Part shown: positions 46,398 to 57,957 of the stretch, in pieces
How the letters are laid out: every line of letters starts with the position of its first letter
Position numbering within the stretch: position 1 is the stretch's first letter
Origin: Lepidodermella squamata
Lineage: Eukaryota; Gastrotricha
Direction of reading: 5' to 3'
Assembly: GCA_047495785.1 (NCBI GenBank)
Contig: JBLDXI010000020.1
Coordinates: forward strand, 2,170,001-2,234,000
Length of the DNA: 64,000 nucleotides
Notes under the pieces: generated by a model
Told to the model about the DNA's origin: nothing
The model's database searches: none
Seen by the model: only the letters and a program-made list of their open reading frames with translations
Made by a program: the position numbers and the translations under genes

Positions 46398-46742
46398 ATG
46401 CCCTTTTCTGCGTCAATAATTTTTATTGCCCTAGCCATACTGGCTACTCATTGCTTATTCACATCGAAAGTCTCAGCGGGTAGGATAAATGTTAGATCTT
46501 CGATGAAGCCGCTAGACCTGCGAAATTTGAGCGACAACGATTTGACGTCACTTCTCGGCGATTTGTCGTCGTGGATGGAGGATAATCTGAAATCGGAGAC
46601 GCTAGCAGCTTGTACGGCGTGTTTTAATAAGAAGAAGACAATGATGATGCGGTGCAAATATCTGCCGGTCATGGCTCGACTCGATCTGCTCGATATTCAC
46701 AACTGCAAACTAGACATCAAGGATCAACAATTACTTATGTGA
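46398..46742 (+). CDS. Small secreted four-cysteine protein 2 (subfamily I)
   Basis: Seen: single-exon frame of 114 aa from the ATG at 46398, chosen because of the TATA box position and because it begins a good signal peptide (MPFSASIIFIALAILATHCL). The frame stays open to an ATG at 46353. The acidic/leucine segment is LSDNDLTSLLGDLSSWM, followed by C-x2-C-x10-C-x16-C containing RCKYLPVMARLDLLD. It closely matches proteins 4 and 5 in the last 30 residues. Function unknown; inferred secreted and disulphide-bonded, two bridges if all four cysteines pair. Confidence 0.82.
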   Translation: MPFSASIIFIALAILATHCLFTSKVSAGRINVRSSMKPLDLRNLSDNDLTSLLGDLSSWMEDNLKSETLAACTACFNKKKTMMMRCKYLPVMARLDLLDIHNCKLDIKDQQLLM

Positions 46743-47449
46743 AGTGTGAAGAAACATTATAACCTTATTATTTATTTTCGATTAAATAATATATATTCAG
46801 CTTTCAGCTATAGATGAGTGAAATAAAATTTGCGCTGATTATTAGGTCACTAGAAGGCCTTTGATGAATTGAGCATGACTCATGTGTTAAAAATTCTCAG
46901 TTTTGGTAAATATTTTGATTAAATCGTCTATTTATAAACGAATCGAATTCCAGACAAAATGTTTATTGTCCGATGCTAAAAATGGTCATTGATTTTCTGA
47001 AAATATTTCTCTAATCTCATCGAAACAACATTGAATTATTTTCCTACTTTAAATGACATTTTATTCGAAGATCACATTTCTAAATTCATTCTCAGGGCTT
47101 CCTAATATAGGAAAGAATTTAGTTCATCGTTGTTGTTTTGTTAATCGGTGGGATTATGAGTATGATCCTACTGGACCCGCCGAACCTTGACCATCACAGG
47201 TGAGAGTGCCGTGACCTCAATAATGTCTCAAATTTTACGCGCAGTTTCCTGAATGTGCGCTTTTATGGGCTCCTAATCAAAGGATATTTTTGCTGCCTTT
47301 CAAATTGAAAATGAGCACTAGAAAGCCGGAATTTAACTTCCTTTCTACTGGAACTGACTATAGCGCGATTGAACCACGCAGTAGACGTGCCTTTGATTCC
47401 GACAAAATTTCTCCTCACTATTTACAATTTTTTTAAGATAGAAGCTATT

Positions 47450-47854
47450 ATGTCACTGCGAATAACAGCAATATTATTTATTGCCATATTTTTCATCGAA
47501 ATCAACGACCTTCAAGCAGGCCGGGCTTCGAAAGACGACCCAGCCTATCGAGCGAGTGTTTTCTCCAAAAAAACGACCCGACCGCCTAAAATGAGCGACG
47601 CGCCTGCGAATAATTCTCCGGCAGGGGCGAAGCACTTTTCGAAACTCGGCGCCGATAATACAGTCGGTATCACGGCCGATCACGGTAGTATCACGTCATT
47701 CCTGTCCGAACAAGGTGTCGAGAAGAAGCTGCGAACAGAAATTGCTTGCGCGAAATGCTTCGGCAAGGCCAAGAGGCTGCTCATCAAAAAGTGCATGTAC
47801 CTGCCTCAATTGTCGAGAATCGAACTATTGAAACACAACGGCTGTGAGTACTAA
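47450..47854 (+). CDS. Small secreted four-cysteine protein 3 (subfamily I)
   Basis: Seen: 134 aa from the ATG at 47450, which starts the signal peptide (MSLRITAILFIAIFFIEIND); an upstream in-frame ATG at 47369 would bury it. A longer, basic/Pro spacer separates it from the cysteine domain C-x2-C-x11-C-x16-C (IACAKCFGKAKRLL, KCMYLPQLSRIELLK). The acidic/leucine segment is less clear than in its relatives. A poly(A) signal is near 47913. Function unknown. Confidence 0.8.
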   Translation: MSLRITAILFIAIFFIEINDLQAGRASKDDPAYRASVFSKKTTRPPKMSDAPANNSPAGAKHFSKLGADNTVGITADHGSITSFLSEQGVEKKLRTEIACAKCFGKAKRLLIKKCMYLPQLSRIELLKHNGCEY

Positions 47855-48638
47855 CTTATAATTGACTATATTTAAGGCTGATTTATCGCGAATCTATGAA
47901 CCGTTCAGAGAAAATAAAACGATCTTAAGGAAAAATCTGAATAATATTATTTTGTAGTCTCAATGCGCTTTCCACTCTCTGCTGGATAAGAAATACAAAA
48001 AATCGAACACATTTTTAAGCAGAGCAGGGCATCTACCTAAGTGTTATGTGCAGAATAGGGTAAAATTTGGAAGGGTTTCTCATGGAGCCAAAGTGGGACC
48101 CTCTTAACCACCCACCGTCTCCACCCGGGCCAAACCCGTCACGTTGGGATTCCCACTATCCCATTCCTGATTTCTCAATGATGAGAAGTTACCACTCGAC
48201 CCGTCTTGAAATTGCAGAGCAATTTCCCACGCATAGCTAGATTTTTTCTTATTTAAATTTAATTTCTTCCTATTTCGAAACCTCATTTCAAGCTTATTTC
48301 ATGGGCGAATCAAGGGGACCGAGCCGGTGAATATGCAAATGAGGACCACAAATTAATAATTAATTGTGGAATGTTAAAAGTTTATCCTGACGCGTTACAT
48401 CCTAATTCATTAAGATGGCGTAGAATATAGCCTTGCGCACCTTGGATAATTGTCTGATTCACGTGTTTATATTGCTAATAATAGAACTACACCTGTTTTT
48501 CTCGCAAAACTCAGCTAATTTTTCGTTATAACACGTCGCGCCTAATTCCTCTCCCACTTCATACATAGTCTGTGGGCTGCAATGAAGACGATCAGATTTT
48601 AGTACGAAAAACATTTTAATCTGAAAATCGCTTGAGAT

Positions 48639-48968
48639 ATGGATTTCGGTTACTTAATCCTAATGTTACTCTTCGTATCCGGCTCATACACCCGACCGAG
48701 TTTTGTGCTGGAAAGGGTGAAATGGGCGAAGGCTTTCGACAACAGCCATACGGTCTCCCACGACCAGACAGATTCGCCCTCTTTCACTGGGGAAGAAATT
48801 TCCAGTTTGCGAAGTGATATCGATGCTGCGTTGCTTCAAAGCGAACGAAGCTTGAAAGCGTGTTCGAAATGCTTCAAACGATTCAGCCAACGTTTGCTGG
48901 CCAAGTGTAAATACCTGCCTGTCATGTCGCGGCTTGATTTTTTAGAGCTCTACCAATGCGAGTTTTAA
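48639..48968 (+). CDS. Small secreted four-cysteine protein 4 (subfamily I)
   Basis: Seen: single-exon frame of 109 aa with signal peptide MDFGYLILMLLFVSGSYT. The helical segment is FTGEEISSLRSDIDAALL, then C-x2-C-x11-C-x16-C (ACSKCFKRFSQRLL, KCKYLPVMSRLDFLELYQC). It ends two residues after the last Cys. Closest to protein 5. AATAAA follows at about 48976. Function unknown; the same short tail occurs across the family. Confidence 0.82.
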   Translation: MDFGYLILMLLFVSGSYTRPSFVLERVKWAKAFDNSHTVSHDQTDSPSFTGEEISSLRSDIDAALLQSERSLKACSKCFKRFSQRLLAKCKYLPVMSRLDFLELYQCEF

Positions 48969-49480
48969 TTACTAAATAAAATGGCTTAAAAATAATAGAA
49001 AATTGGGACATTTTCATTCTTTTTTCCACTCAGTTGTCTCGCTATAAAATCCATTACCAATTTATTTGTCCGCAGCCTAAAATAAATATGTTCAACTTTG
49101 GACGAGAAAGAGTTCGGACAAGGTGAATAGACCTGCACAGACGTCTATTTTGCGATTTCGGAATTGACAAGCTGTTTTTTGGATGTCATATTGAGTGTAC
49201 CTGGCATTTCAGGGCACAGACCTATAATCCAATGTTTTCGATTTCCGAAGCAAAACTGCTCAACCGCTAATAACATTGCGATAAGTCAGGAGGATAATTG
49301 GTCCGTGAACATTTCCGAGTCTGCAGTTTCGCCTCGTCTGCCGCGTGCACTCAGTGGGGCAAATGTCTGTAAGGGCAAAGTAGCTAATAAAAATGAGTTA
49401 CCATAATAGGGCCCCAGAAAAGCTTTACAAGTTGAGGCTGCAGTACTTCAGGGCAATACCTGGCTATACCTGGTGCCCAA

Positions 49481-50211
49481 TATATATGTCGTACCGTTTT
49501 AAGCGATCCTCCCAAAAGGCAATTGGGATAACTCATGAGGCAATATGCCCAAGATGGATATATCAGATATCAATAATTGACGATATCTAGAAACTCCGAA
49601 TATTTTCTCCTGTAGCCTAAAAAGGTTGCTCACTGATTAAATTCCTAACTCAGTGGGTTGCTTGACATATAATGAAGCTTTCCCATAGTTCAAGCGCCAA
49701 AAACCGACAAATTATCATAGTTGGCAGCTGAAACTTTTGCTGAACCTTCCAGGTTCAAGATAATGATCTTAGTTCCGACTGATTAATTTCGTAATCTGAA
49801 GCAATTAATCAGTCTAAAAAGTAAACCCAACCCCCTAGTTCACTTAAATCGGATTTCATGGAGGTTGAAAGAGTCTCTAGGATCAACTTCTGTGGAAAAA
49901 AAAGAATCCGAAATGTCAAGCTAGGTGAACATACTAGAACTGGGGAACCGGAATTGAGACTGCTAGGGTTGACATCCTTTAAGGAAATATAAATTTGAGT
50001 ATTATTTGAAATTTCCAGCCATTAATGCCGAAAAATGATAATAAGTAGAGAATAAATTGAAAATACCACGATTATCGGTCATCGATTTATCGTTTGGGAA
50101 ATAATGATTTTGGGAATTATTAATTTGCTTAAAAAGTGGATTTTTAGAGCAATTTCTCTGTAACCCAATTGCCAATTGGGGCGGATTGCTCATAACGGTA
50201 CGACATATATA
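49481..50211. mobile_element. 730-bp element with inverted ends TATATATGTCGTACCGTT
   Basis: The left end (TATATATGTCGTACCGTT, then GGCAATTGGGATAAC) matches the inverse of the right end ending at 50211 with a few changes. TA steps at both borders make the exact target duplication uncertain. No coding potential. Lies between small-secreted-protein genes 4 and 5; the remaining sequence of 48969-51221 holds nothing recognised. Confidence 0.6.
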
Positions 50212-51221
50212 AAGACTTCCATTGTTACACTAGAAACCAATCAGAGAGTAATTTTCCCTAATCGATATCCGGGGTCAGGTTTATACGTGTTAATAACTCA
50301 TAAATCGACCACTCTTCTAGCACAAATTACGCGTAATAATCTTTAATCGTGAGATTTAACGATTGGCCATAAAAATGAAAAATTGAGATTCCAAGAAAGC
50401 GTGAAACTTGAAGATCGATCTAGCCTTGGAGCTTGAACCATCACATTAACATTTAAACGTCAGGTTTTTTGGGGGATTTTCACAAAGCCTCAGCAAAATC
50501 ACGAACAATTTCATTTTATAGCGACAATCACCGGGTCATGCCTATTACAAAAGTTTCTAGCTGATATACCGTCAACAATCTGTTGATTCTTCAAGTTGTC
50601 AAATTTTAAGATTTTGCAGCTTTTTGTGGAAAACGGAGGATTCAAGAATCAAGTCTATCGGCCCAAGTCATCTTGAAATCATTATTTAAACGTCTGGGTA
50701 TCAAACGTTTAGTATTAGCGTCGAAAATAAGCTAGGCAGATCTGGCCTTGAAGCCAATATATTTATTTCCTGGACTCGCTTGAAGCTGAACGCTGATTAT
50801 TCATGCCCCTAAAGTACTATACACTGTACAGCGGCTATAGTAGCTTCCACAGCGAACAAAATAAAAGCGGAAGTTGTAATAAAAGTGTTAATTTGGTTCA
50901 CATTATTTGATAATTTTTCGATGATTTTTTAAATCGAAATCAGTGCAGCCAGGCGCAACCCAACGGACCGTCAAAAATTAAAGTATCGCTGCACCATTTA
51001 CAGACAACATGTCAACCTATAAGCGCGTCAATTCCCAGGTGAACGAACGTCACCCTGTTTTGCTTGATACTCATCATCTTTGTCTCGATATCAGGGCTCT
51101 TACGATTCGAGCGTGAACTATGTAAACTAAGTGTCTTACCTTAATTTTACTTAAAATACCCATCGCAGCGCAACTCTTTATCACTCATTTTTCAAATTTC
51201 CACGTAAAAGAAACGAATTAT

Positions 51222-51539
51222 ATGAACACGCACTATTTTGTCGCGATTTTCTTGAATATTTTCCTCGCGCTTTCGTATTCAACTTTGGCGAATGAAACTA
51301 ACAACAGCGATTCTGATACGCAGCCGCCAATTATGTCGAGCCTGAAAAAGCTATCAGACGAAGATATCGAGTCCGTGCAGCTTAACCTGGCCGATTGGCT
51401 GCAGAAAAACATGAAAGAACAAACGGCGGTGGCGTGTTCGAAATGTTTCGCTGGCAAGCGGCGGCTCGTTCGAAAATGCAAATACCTACCTGTCATCTCA
51501 CGCATGGATTTCCTCGAATTTCACGAATGTTCAGTCTGA
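51222..51539 (+). CDS. Small secreted four-cysteine protein 5 (subfamily I)
   Basis: Seen: single-exon frame of 105 aa. Signal peptide MNTHYFVAIFLNIFLALSY, an Asn/Asp/Ser spacer with a possible N-glycosylation site (NET), and the acidic/leucine segment LSDEDIESVQLNLADWL. The cysteine domain is C-x2-C-x10-C-x16-C (ACSKCFAGKRRLVRKCKYLP, then SRMDFLEFHEC). AATAAA overlaps the stop region. It lies 190 bp upstream of receptor subunit C on the same strand. Function unknown. Confidence 0.82.
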   Translation: MNTHYFVAIFLNIFLALSYSTLANETNNSDSDTQPPIMSSLKKLSDEDIESVQLNLADWLQKNMKEQTAVACSKCFAGKRRLVRKCKYLPVISRMDFLEFHECSV

Positions 51540-51731
51540 AATAAAATAAAAATGTTCCTACTAGCTATATATAATTGGTTTTTAATAAAAATTCGATAAT
51601 AAAAAGCCGCCGGGGTGTAAACAATAATTGAAAATTGTATAGCGGCTATTAAATTAATATAATAGGATATCCGGGTGCGTGAGAGCGATACTTTCTCGCC
51701 GCAGTGGCTATACTCTTCAACAAGTACTTGA

Positions 51732-54700
51732 ATGGATAACATCGCTTTTCTCATGTTTTTGATGGCCATCTCGGTTGTAGGTGGCCAATCTGTGAGCAGG
51801 AAGAAAATCGAGCCGAAAATCGTCGTGAACAGTATAATTATTTTTTTCTTTTAATTCTGTATTATTTTCAATTATTCCTAATAAAGGAACTAGGCACCGA
51901 GGTGATAGTTCACATGAAACGAAAATCCCGCCGAGGCATACTGACGAGCAAAAAGTCCTCGATTCGGTTTTCAAGGAATATGATCCCCACGTTTTACCTG
52001 TTGTAAATAATCGAGTTGTAACTGTTTACATCGGCTTGAATTTAATTCAAATTTTCGATCTCGACGAAAAAAATCAAGGTAATACATTGAAAAAATTTTC
52101 TCACATTTTTTGCGGCTATTATTATTATTTTTTAGTTCTCATCGCAAATTGCTGGCTTGACATGGTTGGACATTAATAATTGTTATTAATTTTTAATAAT
52201 TTTTTTCACACACAGGAATGGTTCGATGATTTTATGAGGTGGCGAATTTCACTAAAATTTTTATGCGAATCTAATTTTCGAATCATTAGATGGGATCCAA
52301 ATGATGTAAATGGTCTGGAAATGGTTCGAATTTTTTCGAACACGATTTGGATTCCTGACATAGTGTAAATTTTTCGTTATATTCTCGGGACTTTCTATTT
52401 TTGTATCAATTATATTTATATTTCAACCCACGGCAAGTCTCTATAACAAGTAAGTCAGTCCCGATTACTTTCTTTCATGCCATAATCACTTAAATTCAAA
52501 TCAAGTGCCGAGGAGTACAAGCAAAACAAAATATTGACGAGGGCAATGGTGCGGTACGATGGTAACGTTATTTATCCAGTCCCTGCTAAAGTCTACAGCT
52601 CGGTAATGATTAAACGATCCTCCTCAATTTTCAAAGATATATTTAATGGCGTTTTCAATATTCCGCAAATCAGTGCAAAATTGACGTGAGTTGAATGTGA
52701 TTTGTCATCAAATTGAATCACGATTTAATTTTGGGAATTTCTAACAGGTAACGTACTTCCCATTCGATGAGGTGAAATGATTTTAATTGTGGCTCAATGT
52801 CTAAAATCGAATACAATTTTCCCAGCAATTATGTCGACTTAAATATGGCAGGTGAGGGGACATTTTGCGTGGACTCGATATTAATTTAAAAAATATATAT
52901 AAATTTCCTGATGACGTCATAGCTGGTCCTATCACGGTAGGTTTTTTTTAGGTTTTACAGCCATATTAATAGTATTTCGCCCAAAGGTTGGCGAGTTGAC
53001 ATCACGAATCGGACGGCAGGTATAATGTCCTGGAAATCAGTTCAAAAAATCTTCAACTTTCGAATTTTAAGGAATTGATGTATCGAATTATGTCCCAAAG
53101 TGAGTTGGAACACGAGTGAAAGAAATTCAGCGATTTTTCTTATATTTTAAGCGGAGAATGGGACGTGGTTGGGCTTTATCAAGAACGGCATTTGGTCTAC
53201 TACTCATGCTGCGTCGAGCCGTAAATTTCCCAAAATGCGCAAAAAATTCAATTAAATTAATTTTTTTTTCAAAGATACTCCGATGTCACGTTTTTCATTC
53301 ACCTTCGGCGAAAGACACTCTAGTAAGGTTTCTGAAAATTTTCAAACTAATATTTAATTTAATTCAATTTTTAGCTATTTTATGAACGTGTTTTTCCCCT
53401 CAAGTATCATGTCTACGATGACTGGTAAAATTCTGAAATTTTCTAAAAATATTTATCGTGAATTTCGATTCAGTATTGGTCTTCTTGCTTCCTTCTGAGT
53501 CTCATCAAAAAATCACACTGGGAATTACGACACTCCTGTCTTATTCTGTGTTCACCCTAGCGGTCGTGCAAAAATTGCCAGACACCAGGTAAAATTCGAA
53601 AAATTCCAATTACATCATATTGGCCGTTGTGTCTTTTACAGCGAATATCTACCCTTAATCAGTAAGTCACGGACCAGAATGAATCTGGTTGAGATCAACT
53701 TATTACCTTTTTAAGGCCTGTACCTGTCCATTGTTTTATCGGTCACCTCGCTGTCAATTTTGACGACAGTCGGCATATTGTCACTGCATTATCAAAGCCG
53801 GCGTAAAATCAAACCCGTCCCACGCCGAATCAAGCGATTTTTCTTCAAAACAGTCGGCCCGCTAATTTGGATCGCCGAGCCACAGCCGTCGGTTGTTAAT
53901 AAATCGTTGAAAAACATCGCAGATCAACTGCTGCAAATTACGTATGCTAGGTCGACGCGTCGAATTACGAAAAGTGTATGTCACGTCTTGGTGTGGAGAA
54001 TCTTAAATGAAGACAATTATTTATCGCAGAGAATTTTGGCGAAATTGAGGCGAAAAGCGAAGAGGAGCTTGAATGCGAACAATCCGTGAGTTTCAAAAAA
54101 AAAGAATTATATTCTAATAGGATAATTTCGAAAACATGGAAAAAATTCGAAATGCAATGGCCTTGAATGTGAATATGAAGTGTCAAGAGGCAGACAGCCA
54201 GAACAGCAAAAAACAGCGTAACATCCCAAAACAGCAAACGCGACAAAACAGCGAATTTTTTGCTTCGCGGCAAAACAGCAGAAAATTAAGAAGTGAAATA
54301 GAAAAATCCGCCGTTATGTCGCGTTTGAGGCTCTGCTCTTTTGACAATTTGCTGTTTTGGCGCCGTGCCATACTTGAAATTAAGCTCGAATTTTGAAGAA
54401 AATAAAGAATATATCAGCTCTTTCGTTTAGAAAAAATGAAATTATTTTCGGAGGCCCTAGGCCTTATATGATACCGTTAAAAATATGCACTCCTTTTGAG
54501 GTCTTCCCACAAACTCCGTTTCTTTTTTTCTTATGTGTATGCGAGTGAACACACAGAGTTGGCCCCGGGTCGGGTCTCTTCCCGGGTTGGGCCGGGTTGG
54601 GTCCATTTGGGTCGGCCCCGGGTCTCTTTCCTCAGACCCGCGGGTTTGTCTCTTCTTCTGAGGGTGTATCTATTTGAGGTTTGAGGGCACAAGGGGTTAG

Positions 54701-57107
54701 ACTTTTCAGTCTGACTTTGCCGCAAACGAGCGTCTTTGTAGAAACTATCTCACATGAGACTAGCAGTAAGCCTGTGGCTAGAGCGAAAATCACGGCAAAT
54801 GAAACGACTGTAACCGGCAAATGCCTTGGCATTGTAGTTAAGGACCCGCGGGTCGACCCGCCTGGGTTGGGTCGGGCCCGGGTTGGGTTTGGGTCCAATT
54901 TTTTGGACCCGGGGCCAACTCTGTGAACACATACACATACAGCAAAAAGCATACAGACCCGTTCACAAGTTCACAAACTGATTTATTTTCTCCTTGTGAT
55001 TTTTTTCTGGCGGAAGGGATCATCGAAAAAAGGATGGCGGCACGTCGAATCGAACCTTAACGTCGAACCTTCGAATCGACGACTTCGCACACATCGATAA
55101 TTATATCGACATGGCTAAGCCGTCAAGCTTAACCCTTTCATGGCGGAATTATTTATCTGCGGGAGAAAAAATATTTGACGGCAGTTCTAGGGGTTTTAGA
55201 GGGCCCTGACCACGATTTTGAAACCCGTTTGTCTCTATCTATCACCGTTAATGCTGTACAAAAACTGGCCGAAATCGTCCTATCCGCCCAGCTGATTTCA
55301 GCAGATTTTTCGAACACCCTAATTTCTGTGTCAGGTGCCTCCAGCTTTGGAATTTTAGATTATAAATTACTCCCATGAATGTCCCCATGATTCTCCCTCA
55401 CTTAAATCGCCGAAAACATTCAGTTTAAAAAAGTTTCAGAGGCTCAGCATTCAGATCTGAATTCAGCTTTTCCAGTTTTCGCTCGCGACAGTTTTCGCAG
55501 CACAAAAACCACGCACTCCGCCTGTATGAGTCCTGGTGGATAGGACGATTTCGGCCGGTTTGATTAAATCTCAATAGCGTCGTCATTTTTAATTTCCAAC
55601 TCGAAAAGATTTACACAGAGGTCAAGTTGAAAAAAATCGAAATTTCTATCTCAGGTTGACTATTTTCAAATTGCTTTTATGTCCTGACCATGCAAGATAA
55701 CGGCGCCCTGGTCTTAAAACCTTGTAGCCAACATCAAAAAGCAATAGTCCTGAAAAGGGCGATCAAAAATTCATCGAATTCAATTTTCTGTGAATTTTCA
55801 AAGTCGAAATTCCGAAATCGTCCTTCCCGCCGTGAAACATGCCGTGAAAGGGTTAATGCGTGACCTATAAAATAGGCTTCAAGGCAAAAAATGCATTGAT
55901 AAAAGCGTCAATAAACAAGTCGAGAATTAATGATTCATGCCTGCACTTGACCTAGGAAACACGGATGGCTTTTACAGATTTTAGCAACCAATAATTAACC
56001 TTTTTATAGCGACAGATAAATATGATGGCAACATAGTGCAGTTTAACAGGCGGACGGGGTTCGAGCCCCATTCGAAGATGGCCATTTTTTTCAGTGGCCT
56101 CTTCGACCAGATGCTAAAAATCACATACAAAGAGAAAAGAAGTCAGTTTGTGAACGGGTTTGTATGCGATTTTTTTCGCCAACACATACGACCCCGGCAA
56201 AAAACTTATTACAAATCACATACACAGACCTTCAAATTAGCCTTGAGGGTTTCCTTCTAGATTCCTCAAAAATTAATCAAGGGAATTTCCATATTTAATA
56301 TTGTTGAAAATATTGTATCATTCCTAAGATGTTAAAGGGTTCAACCTTTGGAGGCCTAATAATGTTTCCTTGTCTCCTATTGTTAAGGTGACTACTAAAA
56401 AAGTACCTGAAAATGAAACACAAAATTTGTAATTTAGAAATGGTTGCTATGAAATGATGCCGGTGAAATCGCCAGTGATGACGCCTATTCGAATATCTGG
56501 GTCTGTTGATAGCTTAGTCGAATCCGGCAATTTGGCAGTTTCACCTCAATACCCCGCAAATGGCTACTTAGGATCGAAACCTGACCTCAACGCGGGCTCC
56601 GAATTTTTCAGCGACGGTGCGAATTGTAGTAGCAGTAATTACGAGGAAGAATCAGACGACAGTGACGCCAGCTTTTTCACGTGTCAACAGCTTCAATTCG
56701 CGGCGAAAAATAAGGACATGAACGCGGCTACAACTCGCAACTTTCGGCAATTCATTGAACTGAGAAGAATCGTCAAATCCTTGAAAAAATTGGCAAACAG
56801 CCAAATTGGCGATCAAACCCGCGAAGAACTCCTCGTTGAATGGCAACATCTTGCGACCGTTGTCGATCGCGTTCTTTTCATCTTCTTCCTTCTTGTCACG
56901 GTTGGCTTGTTATTTAGGACAATGTAAGGATTGGTTTTTATAATTTAAATTTTGTTCTACAGCTCGCCACCACTGGGTTTTTGGTGCTCAAGCCTAGCAT
57001 CCTACGGCCGACGATCGATGTCTCGACGCATCCGCATTAAAATTATTATAATCACCATGACAGATGATGCGAATCTCAAGAAAAAACTTGCAATAATTCG
57101 TTCTTAA
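51732..57107 (+). CDS. Nicotinic acetylcholine receptor-like alpha-type subunit C, divergent, 21 exons
   Basis: Seen: exons 51732-51831, 51887-52078, 52136-52164, 52216-52238, 52290-52364, 52438-52449, 52506-52602, 52674-52685, 52748-52771, 52826-52851, 52923-52936, 52987-53019, 53072-53099, 53152-53220, 53275-53322, 53375-53424, 53474-53588, 53642-53661, 53716-54085, 56438-56923 and 56963-57107 join in frame (655 aa). Motifs: signal peptide, LIQIFDLDEKNQ, IWIPDIVLYN, Cys loop CKIDVTYFPFDEQLC, YGSWSY, GEWDVVGLYQ, YYSCCVEPYSDV. The M2 approach reads SHQKITLG instead of SGEKCGLG, losing the -1' Glu. A long loop and TM4 (VDRVLFIFFLLVTVGLLF) follow a 2.35-kb repeat-bearing intron. The last exon is least certain; without it translation stops at 56927. 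Three exons are 12-14 nt. Probably functional, with altered ion selectivity. Confidence 0.82.
54183..54372 (+). mobile_element. AACAGCAA foldback element, copy 4
   Basis: Contains CCAAAACAGCAAACGCGACA and further AACAGC motifs, then the inverse TTGCTGTTTTGGCGCC. Lies in the large intron of subunit C and is more diverged than copies 1-3. Confidence 0.65.
54554..54923. mobile_element. GC-rich inverted-repeat element in subunit C intron
   Basis: The ends are inverted copies of CAGAGTTGGCCCCGGGTC. The inside of each arm is rich in GGGTTGGGTC/GACCCGCGGGTC-type sequence, sharply more GC-rich than the surrounding intron. It is a probable foldback transposon; G-runs on one strand could form quadruplexes. 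Confidence 0.65.
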
Positions 57108-57957
57108 AAAATCAGTTTTTGCACCAATAAATAATTTCCCATTTTTTTCAGTATATGACATAGCGTGATAAGAATGAACTTGACGCTGTACAAATGCTGC
57201 GCTATTAGTCCACGCTGATGCGTGAAATTTAAAATATATATAAACTCATTAATATTTCATTATATACAGTGTCATTTGGCCTTAACGGCTCTTCTATAAT
57301 AATGTACACACAACATAATAATAAATAACAGAAAAATAATAAATTGATAGAGGCTAATTCACATTGGTAACGATTTTTGTACCATGCTGTGCCATATATA
57401 AAAAAATGCCCTGCTTTTTGAGCCACCCTGCTGGGCGCACGTGATTGAAGATAACATATAATTCCTCGATATCTCTTTCAATAATACGTTGTACCCGCGA
57501 TTACATCGTAAATACCAGCGTTTATTTTTCGAATTTATTTATTTGATTTGTGAATGAAATCGACTCGACTGGTGTGGCTTGCCTTGTTCCATTTTTAATG
57601 AAACTTTATTGATGCCAAAAGTTTTGTTGATACGCAACAGCGATGAAAGTTTTATGCGAAATTGTGCGCACCCTATACAATCCGCGCGCCATCCCTGGAG
57701 TGCGAGCGCGCCGAGTTAACACCAGGTTTTATTGCTATACAGCCGCTATGTGGTCGGTCACATATGGCGATGAGTAAAATCACGCTAACATTTTCGCTTT
57801 CCCACCCAAACCTTTCAAAGTGATTAGAAAAAAAACCGATCGCGATCTTTTTACAGTGAAATTATTCCCTATTGCCTAATAATTTTCTGCACCTAAATGA
57901 CGGACACTTTTTACCGTTTTTTTTCTCCTAGATGAAGGCATCGTAGCTTCGAGAAAA
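57108..57957. other. Intergenic region between receptor subunits C and D
   Basis: Short spacer that should hold the promoter of subunit D. AT-rich, with no open frame of note and no repeat recognised. Confidence 0.5.

Noticed and set aside
52937-52951. 15-nt intron in subunit C giving a GF motif after SWSYH
   Set aside because: Too short to splice; the 50-nt alternative 52937-52986 gives GWRVDITN, which fits the family better.
56030-56100. tRNA-like GGGGTTCGAGCCCC motif
   Set aside because: The T-arm stem is imperfect with correct loop spacing and I cannot fold acceptor, D and anticodon arms around it.
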